In this document: positions 23,384 to 30,891 of the stretch, piece after piece | Layout: each line of letters begins with the position of its first letter | How positions within the stretch are numbered: the first letter of the stretch is position 1 | From: Candidatus Lumbricidiphila eiseniae | GTDB taxonomy: Bacteria > Actinomycetota > Actinomycetes > Actinomycetales > Microbacteriaceae | Direction: 5' to 3' | Length of the DNA stretch: 64,000 bases | NCBI GenBank assembly: GCA_002529645.1 | Contig: NAEP01000042.1 | Coordinates: 1-64,000, forward strand | Notes under the pieces: generated by a model | The model's input: only the letters and a program-made list of their open reading frames with translations | The model's database searches: none | Told to the model about the DNA's origin: nothing | Translations under genes and position numbers: made by a program

Positions 23384-24706
23384 ATGAGCAGCTCTCTCTC
23401 CATCACCTCGGCCATGACCGACCCGGCGCTGCTTGATCTGCCCTGGAACGTACCGCTCGAGTCTTGGCCCAACGACACAATCGCCACTCTCGCCAAGGGG
23501 ATTTCCCGCCACCTCGTTCGGTTCGCGCGCCTCAATGCGCATGTGCTTGCGGTAAAAGAAACCACCGGGGAAATGGCGGCCGCCGAGTACGAGATGCTTC
23601 GCCTGCTCCAGCGGTTAGACATCCCGTGTGTCGAACCGGTTGCGGTCATCACTGATCGCCGCGACCTCAGCGGCGAAGACCTCAAGCCCGTGCTCGTCAC
23701 CCGACACTTGCAATTTTCGCTGCCCTATCGTGCCCTCTTCTCGCAGACGCTCCGCCCCGATACTGCCACCCGCCTCGTCGATGCACTCGCAGTGCTGCTC
23801 GTGCGGTTGCATGTTGTCGGTTTTTTCTGGGGGGATGTCTCGCTCTCGAACACACTCTTTCGACGGGATGCCGGGGCGTTCGCCGCCTACCTGGTGGACG
23901 CCGAAACCGGCAAGTATTACGAATCCGGACTCTCTGACGGACAACGCGAACACGACCTTGAAATCGCCCGGGTCAATATCGCTGGTGAACTCTTTGACCT
24001 GGAAGCAGGTGGGCGGATCTCGGAGGAGCTCGACCCCGTGGCTGTCTCGGAGGGAATCCTCTCGGCCTATCGAAAATTGTGGCGAGAGCTGACCGGTTCA
24101 GAGTCGTTTGCGGCCGCAGAACGGTGGCGAATCAGCGAGCGCGTCAACCGTCTCAACGACCTCGGATTTGACATTGAAGAGCTCGCGATTGTCACCGATG
24201 ACAGCGGTTCAACCGTGCGTATTCAGCCAAAGGTGGTGGATGCCGGTCATCATCAGCGCCGACTCATCCGGCTCACTGGCCTTGATACCGGCGAAAACCA
24301 AGCTCGCCGACTGCTCAACGACCTCGACTCGTACCGGGCAAGCTACGGCTCAGCCAGCCTGAATGAGGAGATGGCCGCGCACGAGTGGCTGATGCGGGTG
24401 TTTGAACCGGTGGTGCGTGCCATCCCGGCTGATCTTCGCGGCAAACTGGAACCGGCCGAAGTGTTCCACCAGCTGCTCGAGCATCGATGGTATTTGGCAC
24501 AGAAGGCGGGCCAGGACATTCCGCTCTCGGAGGCCGTAAGTTCCTACATTGACGAAGTTCTTCGCCACCGGCGCGATGAGGCCACTATTCTGTCGCCACA
24601 CACGGGCACTGCCACCGCCGCACTGGAAGCCGTGCCACCCGATACCGCCGCGATCTCAACGAGCGATCCCGGAGAGAACGAAGCAGACTGGCGAGCTCAC
24701 GTCTGA
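23384..24706 (+). CDS. DUF4032 family protein (kinase-like N-terminal region)
   Basis: 440 residues. The N-terminal half has a protein-kinase-like pattern: HVLAVKETTGEMAAAEYEML, FFWGDVSLSNTLFRRDAGAF (catalytic-loop-like, with D and N), AYLVDAETGKYYE (DAE in the metal-binding position). Residues about 250-420 form the C-terminal DUF4032 part. Conserved in Actinobacteria and of unknown role. The same strand as the ABC ATPase, 103 bases downstream. Repeat locus F begins 16 bases after its stop. Confidence 0.8.
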   Translation: MSSSLSITSAMTDPALLDLPWNVPLESWPNDTIATLAKGISRHLVRFARLNAHVLAVKETTGEMAAAEYEMLRLLQRLDIPCVEPVAVITDRRDLSGEDLKPVLVTRHLQFSLPYRALFSQTLRPDTATRLVDALAVLLVRLHVVGFFWGDVSLSNTLFRRDAGAFAAYLVDAETGKYYESGLSDGQREHDLEIARVNIAGELFDLEAGGRISEELDPVAVSEGILSAYRKLWRELTGSESFAAAERWRISERVNRLNDLGFDIEELAIVTDDSGSTVRIQPKVVDAGHHQRRLIRLTGLDTGENQARRLLNDLDSYRASYGSASLNEEMAAHEWLMRVFEPVVRAIPADLRGKLEPAEVFHQLLEHRWYLAQKAGQDIPLSEAVSSYIDEVLRHRRDEATILSPHTGTATAALEAVPPDTAAISTSDPGENEADWRAHV

Positions 24707-24709
24707 CAC

Positions 24710-25394
24710 CGGTCCGCCCATTCTGCTGTCCACGACACGGGAACAGGATACGGAATCATCGAACGCGACTCGGGCATCAACTCTGCTGTCCACGACACGG
24801 GAACAGGATGCTCCCGCGATTGTCCGCGCTGACGCTATCCAGCCCAGACCGTACGTCACAAGACGCGACACACCGAAGAACGTGACGCGCACGAGGCCCG
24901 ATTGAGTTCCTCAGTGCGCACTGTCCGCTGACGCGTACCGCCCTTCGCTGGCGCGCGCTGTCTCCCGCCGGCGCGCACCACCCACGTTCGGGGCGTGTTT
25001 ACCCGCACCCCTGGACCACTGTTCCCTGCCCGTCCCTACCGTCCGCCCGAGCTGTCCCCGTGTTGGTTCCGGGCTATTCACGCTTCTATCCGAGAAGAAA
25101 TTTTGAAGATTCGAACTGATAATAGGAAAGTTTGAACGGATAACAATAGAGTAGACGGGGGGCACCTGTCCCACGCGACGACCAAGAGCACGAGGACACG
25201 AGCCCACGATGAGTAAAAAGATGCTCCGAAGCGAGAAACTGCGACCAGCTCTAGTCGATCCGGTCGACATCACTGCAGCCACCAAGCGTGGCAGAGTGAC
25301 CGTCGTCGGTGAGGAAAACCGGGGAGACAGACGAAAACGTTGCGCGCACATCGCACGCAGAGTGTTGGAGGCGCGAGCTACTTTCCGACTTTAC
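24710..25394. other. Intergenic region with locus F and no convincing gene
   Basis: After locus F (24722-24809) about 580 bases hold only weak frames. The stretch 25085-25160 is AT-rich compared with its surroundings and could contain a promoter. A frame at 25209-25478 (89 residues, Arg-rich, ending in the 24-bp repeats) overlaps the acyltransferase start as ATGA, but its composition does not look like a real protein. Confidence 0.45.
24722..24809. repeat. 28-bp perfect direct repeat pair with 32-bp spacer (locus F)
   Basis: Copies 24722-24749 and 24782-24809 are identical over 28 bases, period 60. The repeat (TCTGCTGTCCACGACACGGG and on) has imperfect CTGTCC / GGAACAG symmetry. It lies just downstream of the DUF4032 gene. 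Perfect identity suggests a young insertion. Confidence 0.9.
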
Positions 25395-25460
25395 GCGGGT
25401 GCACACACCGTGTTTCGTGCGGGTGCACACACCGTGTTTCGTGCGGGTGCACACACCGTG
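25395..25460. repeat. 24-bp tandem repeat, three units
   Basis: GCGGGTGCACACACCGTG recurs at 25395, 25419 and 25443, joined by TTTCGT, in the last 80 bases before the acyltransferase start. Each unit contains GGTG / CACC symmetry. Different from the 61-bp loci because units abut with no unique spacer. Could be an operator cluster or a variable-number repeat. Confidence 0.85.
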
Positions 25461-25474
25461 CGCGGGGTGTTGGT

Positions 25475-26725
25475 ATGAACGCAGAACGCCTCGTCCGGTT
25501 CGTCACCTTTCACTTTGCAACGAGGGTCCTCCGGAAACACATCGGCACGATCGAGGGGCTTGAGCACATCCCGGCGGAGGGATCTTTTGTCCTGGTTCCC
25601 AACCACTCCAGCTATTTCGACCATTTTACGGTCGGGGCACTGATTGAGGCAGCACGCGGAACACCCACCTGGTTCTTAACCAAGCGGGAGAGCTTCGAGA
25701 AGCCACTGCCACGGCTGTGGGCGCAGGCATGGTATGCCATCCCCGTTGACCGTGACGCACCATCCCCGGGCACTATCCGCGAGGTTCAGCGGATACTCGC
25801 CTCCGGTGATGTGCTCTGTGTCTATCCGGAAGGAACTCGCGGCCCCGGGGATGTACTGCTTCCGTTCAGGCACGGTGCCTTCCGTTTCGCCCTCACAGAG
25901 GATGTCCCACTCATCCCACTCGGAATGGTTGGAACCAATTCGGTGCTACCCAGAGGCGATACGCGGTTTAAACCGGGCAAAGTGCATCTGGTCGTCGGTG
26001 CTCCCCTTGAGGTTCCGCTGACCGGAACCAAACAGCAAAAGGCGGAAATTCTCGCCCTCCGTGCTCGACCGTTGATCGAAAGCCTCATCGCGCGGGCAAA
26101 ACAGAACGCTGCGAACACTGACCATGAACACCTCGCACGCAAGAACGCGGCCGTGCTTGACGCCCGCATCACTGGCTCACTATCCGAAACATCCACACTG
26201 ACACGAAAAACCGTGGCACGCTTCATGCGGTTGACCCGACTGCTACTGGTCACCGCCCCACAAGATCCCGATCTTCGCTCACAACAGATTCGACTGAGAG
26301 GGCTTGCCGCAATGAATGCTCCCGCGGCACTCCGGGCTGTCTTTGCACCGTCAATTCGACGAGACGCCGAGGCGATCCTCCGTCAGGCTCCGGGCCATCG
26401 TGATGCGAGTTACCTGCTCGGTCGTTGGCACCTGATGATTCCAAAGATACTGGGTGGCCGCCTGCAAGACTCGATCCGCTATTTCGAGGCGTCTGCTCTG
26501 GCATCTGAGCCGGGCGATACCCGCGCACTGACCGGATTGGCTGACGCGTATCTTGCGTGCGACGACCGCGAGAACGCAATCGCTGCACTCCAAGCTATTA
26601 TCGCCGGAACGCCCCCGGAGCATCCTCGGTCGGAACCCCGCAGGAGAAAAGCTCAGCAGAAACTTACGAGCCTCACGTCCGTCACAGACAGTGGTTCCAG
26701 CCTAGATCAACGGCCAGGCCAATGA
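25475..26725 (+). CDS. 1-acyl-glycerol-3-phosphate acyltransferase fused to TPR-like C-terminus
   Basis: 416 residues from ATG 25475. PlsC domain, residues about 25-215: VPNHSSYFDHF carries the catalytic HxxxxD, YPEGTRG the glycerol-phosphate site, and HLVVGAPLEVP follows. The C-terminal 170 residues are helical repeats ending in a TPR-like pair (GDTRALTGLADAYLACDDRE, NAIAALQAIIAGTP). The fusion is unusual for PlsC. The track's 25340 start reads through the 24-bp repeats and is rejected. Its stop overlaps the next ATG (ATGA); product would act at the inner face of the membrane. Confidence 0.82.
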   Translation: MNAERLVRFVTFHFATRVLRKHIGTIEGLEHIPAEGSFVLVPNHSSYFDHFTVGALIEAARGTPTWFLTKRESFEKPLPRLWAQAWYAIPVDRDAPSPGTIREVQRILASGDVLCVYPEGTRGPGDVLLPFRHGAFRFALTEDVPLIPLGMVGTNSVLPRGDTRFKPGKVHLVVGAPLEVPLTGTKQQKAEILALRARPLIESLIARAKQNAANTDHEHLARKNAAVLDARITGSLSETSTLTRKTVARFMRLTRLLLVTAPQDPDLRSQQIRLRGLAAMNAPAALRAVFAPSIRRDAEAILRQAPGHRDASYLLGRWHLMIPKILGGRLQDSIRYFEASALASEPGDTRALTGLADAYLACDDRENAIAALQAIIAGTPPEHPRSEPRRRKAQQKLTSLTSVTDSGSSLDQRPGQ

Positions 26726-27423
26726 CGGTTCATGAGCACGCAAGAGTGGACACCGTTGAGCACCTCGGGCCTGCATTTTTCCACGGTGACTGTTTCATTG
26801 TGTTCGACGATAACTCACGCCTTCGATGGAGGCGGCCTGACCGACGAGAGTGGCGTCTCACCGAGATATGGCCGACAGAGAAAGAGCGACTGGGGATGGC
26901 TCAGCACATCGCACAGGGCGGGAAACTTCTCATCGTCGTGCCCATTACGAGTACTACCTACAGCGCTTTTGTAGAGGAAGTACCAACACACTATTCGACG
27001 GTTATTACGGGTTCTGGCGAAGAGCTGGTGGATTTTAGACTTGAGTCGCTTGACTGGTTACCAACTCCCCTCCGCGAGCACGCCGAAAATGCCCGCGAAC
27101 AGTTGAAGAAGCGATGGGGCAATGAACTGTGCCTACTCCGACCACCGGTGACAACCGCTAGGTTCAGTCACGAATACACGAATGTGGGTCTTGCCCTGCT
27201 GTGGCCAGATACTCCGCGGAGGCTGGTGGAACGTCATCTTGATGAACTCATCACGTCGGTATTTGACGTCCGGATAAGCCACCCGGTCAGCCATGAAAAC
27301 CTTGCTCTGTCCACGAAAGAGTCGGGCACTCGAATCCGTCCCCCATTGCAATTGGCACAGTCCGAAACCACTCGGATGATGCCGGAGGGGGAATCTAATA
27401 TGAATCCTGGGGTAACAATATGA
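26722..27423 (+). CDS. Unknown protein coupled between acyltransferase and MMPL genes
   Basis: 233 residues from ATG 26722, overlapping the upstream stop by four bases; its own stop overlaps the MMPL ATG. No signal peptide or TM. Visible segments: PAFFHGDCFIVFDDNSRLRW, LLIVVPITSTTYSAF, FSHEYTNVGLALLWP. I do not recognise a family. Double four-base coupling implies that it is made in fixed ratio with the acyltransferase and the exporter, perhaps as an adaptor or a lipid-modifying partner (inference). Confidence 0.65.
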   Translation: MTVHEHARVDTVEHLGPAFFHGDCFIVFDDNSRLRWRRPDRREWRLTEIWPTEKERLGMAQHIAQGGKLLIVVPITSTTYSAFVEEVPTHYSTVITGSGEELVDFRLESLDWLPTPLREHAENAREQLKKRWGNELCLLRPPVTTARFSHEYTNVGLALLWPDTPRRLVERHLDELITSVFDVRISHPVSHENLALSTKESGTRIRPPLQLAQSETTRMMPEGESNMNPGVTI

Positions 27424-29585
27424 AAATGATCACTGCAACAGCTCTTCGCGCTCCCCGAATTGTCTTGGGAATCTGGTTAGCGCTCGTGCTCGGTGCCGCG
27501 CTCTTCGCCGCCCAGCTTGACGCTGCTCTCTCCGGCGGCGGCTTCACCAATCCGCGAGCGGAGGCTCTGCTCACCCAGAAGGTTCTCGAACGGGCGTTTG
27601 GCGATGCTCCAAATCAGTTCGCCATAGTACTCGATTCCGAGACAAGTCTTCCGAAACATCTACTTGTGGACACCGAGACACTGCTAACGGATGCAGGCGC
27701 CTCCTCGATCATGACTCCGAAAACAAATCCGGGATGGCTCTCCGCCGAGGGAACCACTGCCCTGATTGTTGCTGGCTTTAGCGGCGATAATACAGCGGCG
27801 CAGAACCGCGTTCCAGACCTCCAGAAAAAGCTCAGCGCCCTCGTCGGCACCGGTGTTTCGGCATACGTCACCGGGCAAGCTGCCCTTGATTACCAGCTCA
27901 ATATCCACTCAAAAGAAGACGCAACCCGCGCCGAAATGATCGTCTTCCCACTACTCATAGTTGTGCTATTTCTCGTTTTCCGTTCAGTCGTCGCAACGCT
28001 TCTTCCACTGATGATGGCCGGATCATCACTTGCCATCGCAAATGGAATTGGCTTCCTCACAACTCAGGTCACCGAGATTTCCAACCTCTACTCGAACATC
28101 GTGTCGATGATCGGACTTGCCGTTGCCGTGGACTATTCGCTTTTCATTATCAAGCGCTTCCGAGAAGAGTTGGACCAGGGCAAGGAGTCCCTCGCAGCGA
28201 TCCGCGCAACTATGGCCACGGCAGGCCACTCAGTAATTTTCAGCGGCATCGCGGTTATTCTTGCCCTTGCCGCCCTGTTTGTTCCGAATGTTATGGTGTT
28301 CACCAGCATCGCCCTCGGTGGAATCATCGTGACTTTTGCCGCCCTTCTCATTAGCATGACGGTTCTCCCCGCTGCACTCCTTCTCCTTGGTCCCAATATT
28401 GATCGTGGAACTCTTCCCTGGTTGAGACGAAAGAACACTCACCTTGCTCCCCAGTCCCGACCTTTTACGCGGCATCCCGGCCTCGTGAGCGCAGTGGGAA
28501 TTGCCCTCATGATTGCTGCGACGATCCCGATCCTTGGCCTCTCGCTACAATCACCGGTCGCGAGTGCGACTATTTTGCCCGGGAACGATCCCGCCCGCAT
28601 CGGCCTGGAAACTATGACCAAGAAGATCGGTAGTGAGGGATTGTTCCCCATTCAGGTGGTTCTGACCGCGCCGCCCGGTGCTACCGTCAGTGATACGCTG
28701 CGGGCAGTGCAGCAGGCTACCGCGTTTGCCGACAACGAAGCGGGAGTGGCCAAAGTCACATCTGTCACAACGACAGGTGCTCCGAACGAACAGCTACATG
28801 CGGCGCTGTCTTCTGGAGCCATACCCCAGAGCCTGCGCCCACTGTGGGCGATTGACGGAGCGTCGGTGGTCACACGGCTTCTCATCGAAACATCCGATGG
28901 CCCAGACTCTGTGCGTGCCCATGAGCTGGTTGGCACCCTCCGAACCGCGCTACCGCCCACGCTGAACGGATCTGTAACCGTCGCTGTGACGGGAGCCACC
29001 GCCCAGGGTGCCGACTTTGATCAAACTCTTATCCGGTCAATTCCGCTCATCGCTGGCCTCGTGTTCCTGCTCACATTCCTCATGTTGATGGTCGCGTTTC
29101 GCTCGGCAATCTTGCCGCTTCTAGCCCTCTTCTTCAACACGCTTGTCGTCGGTGCCAGCCTGGGCCTTTTGACTCTGCTCCAAAAGACAATCAGCGACGT
29201 TCCGCTTAATTCGGTAACACCGGTCCTGCTCTTTGCCGTCATGTTCGGGCTGAGCATGGACTACATGGTCATTATCATTGCTCGCATCACCGAGGCCTAC
29301 CGAGACGGCAAGGACTTCTATCACGCCATTCAAACCGGAACGGCACAAACACGGAACATGATCAACAGTGCGGCCCTCATCATGATCACCGTCTTCCTCG
29401 CCTTCATGACCGGGCAGATCAGCATTGTTCGCGAGATCGGAATCGGACTCGCGCTCGCTGTTGCCTTCGACGCACTGTTGATTCGGATGGTCATCATGCC
29501 TGCCGTTCTCCGTACCCTCGGGCCTCGGGTTTTCGGTCGCCGTTCTCCGCGTCCCCTACCGTCTCTCACTCCCCCTCAGGAGTGA
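27420..29585 (+). CDS. MMPL/RND family lipid exporter
   Basis: 721 residues with the MMPL layout: TM1 (VLGIWLALVLGAALFAAQLD), first extracytoplasmic domain, TM block about 170-370 including LAVAVDYSLFIIKRFREEL with the proton-relay-type Asp-Tyr motif, second domain, and a second TM block with MFGLSMDYMVIIIARITEAY, the matching Asp-Tyr motif. MMPL proteins move lipids or lipoglycans to the cell surface. Third gene of a translationally coupled operon with a PlsC-type acyltransferase. Stop codon lies in the perfect hairpin of repeat locus G. Confidence 0.88.
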   Translation: MKMITATALRAPRIVLGIWLALVLGAALFAAQLDAALSGGGFTNPRAEALLTQKVLERAFGDAPNQFAIVLDSETSLPKHLLVDTETLLTDAGASSIMTPKTNPGWLSAEGTTALIVAGFSGDNTAAQNRVPDLQKKLSALVGTGVSAYVTGQAALDYQLNIHSKEDATRAEMIVFPLLIVVLFLVFRSVVATLLPLMMAGSSLAIANGIGFLTTQVTEISNLYSNIVSMIGLAVAVDYSLFIIKRFREELDQGKESLAAIRATMATAGHSVIFSGIAVILALAALFVPNVMVFTSIALGGIIVTFAALLISMTVLPAALLLLGPNIDRGTLPWLRRKNTHLAPQSRPFTRHPGLVSAVGIALMIAATIPILGLSLQSPVASATILPGNDPARIGLETMTKKIGSEGLFPIQVVLTAPPGATVSDTLRAVQQATAFADNEAGVAKVTSVTTTGAPNEQLHAALSSGAIPQSLRPLWAIDGASVVTRLLIETSDGPDSVRAHELVGTLRTALPPTLNGSVTVAVTGATAQGADFDQTLIRSIPLIAGLVFLLTFLMLMVAFRSAILPLLALFFNTLVVGASLGLLTLLQKTISDVPLNSVTPVLLFAVMFGLSMDYMVIIIARITEAYRDGKDFYHAIQTGTAQTRNMINSAALIMITVFLAFMTGQISIVREIGIGLALAVAFDALLIRMVIMPAVLRTLGPRVFGRRSPRPLPSLTPPQE

Positions 29586-29651
29586 GAGACCAGTCCCAAT
29601 AGGGATGCCGCCGGGTACGCCGACCAGCACTCCCCCTCGGGAGTAAGAGGC
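29563..29651. repeat. Hairpin repeat pair at the MMPL stop codon (locus G)
   Basis: Copy 1 (29563-29590) is CTCTCACTCC / GGAGTGAGAG, a perfect 10-bp inverted repeat around CCCTCA that includes the MMPL stop TGA. Copy 2 (29624-29651), 61 bases on, keeps the core ACTCCCCCTC and GGAGT with three changes there and has lost the left arm. Copy 1 could also act as a transcription terminator. Confidence 0.75.
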
Positions 29652-29709
29652 GGGTTATCCTCGCTCCCAGACATTCACACTCCGCCACGAATAGTCCGCT
29701 GAACAGCGG

Positions 29710-29861
29710 AGACTCCTCGCTCACGCGGGGGAACGCGTGCCGCCGCAGTTGCGACAGGTGGGCACCGTGCAGACTCCTCGCTCACGCGGGGGAACGCGGT
29801 AACCGTGGGTTATTCCGGGTGCCGACAGATCGGAGGTTCCTCGCTCACGCGGGGGAACGCG
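29710..29861. CRISPR. Three-repeat type I-E-like CRISPR mini-array (locus H)
   Basis: Repeats at 29710-29737, 29771-29798 (identical) and 29834-29861 (two changes at the left end), spacers 33 and 35 bases. On the minus strand the repeat reads CGCGTTCCCCCGCGTGAGCG then AGGAGTCT, close to the GTTCCCCGCGnnnGCGGGGA pattern of type I-E arrays in Actinobacteria. It lies between convergent genes (MMPL and rlmB), 23 bases from the rlmB stop... no cas genes are near. Either an orphan array or the same class as the other twelve loci. Confidence 0.7.
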
Positions 29862-29874
29862 ACCGGTCGCACAG

Positions 29875-30891
29875 CTAGCTTTCTTGGAGCATCGCGCGCA
29901 GCTTCGTAATCTCGTACAGTGCGACCGAGGCAGCGATACCCGCGTTGAGCGACTCGGTCGCCGCCGAGATTGGAATACTCACGATCGCATCGCACCGCTC
30001 GGCGACCAGCCGCGACAGCCCCTTGCCCTCGCTACCGACGACGATGACGAGCGGTCGATCAGCCCACGATAGTCCCGGCAGCTGCACGTGACCACCACCA
30101 TCAAGCCCGAGCACGAACACTCCTCGCTCCTTCAGAGCGGTGAGCGTCTGCGTCAGATTCCCCGCCATCGCCACCGGAACCCGCGCCGCAGCACCGGCTG
30201 AGGTCTTCCATGCGGCCGAGTTGACGCCCACTGAGCGACGCTGTGGAACAATAACCCCGTGCCCACCGAACGCTCCTGTCGAGCGCAGAATCGCACCCAG
30301 GTTCCGCGGGTCGGTGATGCCGTCGAGAGCGACAAACAACGGTACATCCCGACGAGCTCGCACTGTTTCGAGCAATTCCAACGGGTGCGCGTATGAATAC
30401 GGTGGAACCTTCAACGCAAGTCCTTGGTGCACCCCTCCCTCACCGGCAAGCCGATCCAACTCGGGCCGCATGACTTCAAGAATTGGGATGCCGCGGTGCG
30501 TCGCCATCCTCAACGCCTCTTTCACACGGTCATCCATCTCAATCCGCGCCGCGAGATACAGCGTTGTCGCCGGAATGTGCGCACGCAGCGCCTCGACAAC
30601 GGAGTTGCGACCGGTGACAATCTCGGTGTCATCATGTGCTGTGGCGCGGCGACCGCCGCCACCCGGTGCGCGTATGCCATCGGATCGTCGTCCTGCTGCC
30701 CCGCCCGCAGCCGCAGCATATCGCTCCTTCGCGGACTTCCGCTTACCGGCCGGATGCCACGCCCGATCTTCCGCCTTCGGAGTGGGCCCTTTACCCTCAA
30801 GCGCCTTCCGCCCGTGCCCCCCGGTGCCAACCTGATTCCCGTGTGCTGCTTTCCGCACGGCGCCCGCACGTGGTTTTCCTGCACCCTTCAT
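29875..30891 (-). CDS. rlmB: 23S rRNA (guanosine-2'-O-)-methyltransferase, SpoU family
   Basis: 338 residues. A basic, disordered extension of about 95 residues precedes the substrate-binding domain (VTGRNSVVEALRAH). SPOUT motifs follow: VALDGITDPRNLGAILRSTG (motif 1, catalytic Arg), VIVVGSEGKGLSRLV (motif 2), and ISAATESLNAGIAASVALYE (motif 3) forming the knotted SAM site. ATG 30891 overlaps the cysS stop as ATGA, so the upstream ATG 30906 is less likely. Last gene of carD-ispDF-cysS-rlmB. Confidence 0.9.
   Translation of the reverse strand: MKGAGKPRAGAVRKAAHGNQVGTGGHGRKALEGKGPTPKAEDRAWHPAGKRKSAKERYAAAAGGAAGRRSDGIRAPGGGGRRATAHDDTEIVTGRNSVVEALRAHIPATTLYLAARIEMDDRVKEALRMATHRGIPILEVMRPELDRLAGEGGVHQGLALKVPPYSYAHPLELLETVRARRDVPLFVALDGITDPRNLGAILRSTGAFGGHGVIVPQRRSVGVNSAAWKTSAGAAARVPVAMAGNLTQTLTALKERGVFVLGLDGGGHVQLPGLSWADRPLVIVVGSEGKGLSRLVAERCDAIVSIPISAATESLNAGIAASVALYEITKLRAMLQES

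Noticed and set aside
25209-25478. An 89-residue ORF ending in the 24-bp repeats and overlapping the acyltransferase start
   Set aside because: Arg-rich composition, no RBS, and the end is made of the repeats; treated as non-coding despite the ATGA overlap.
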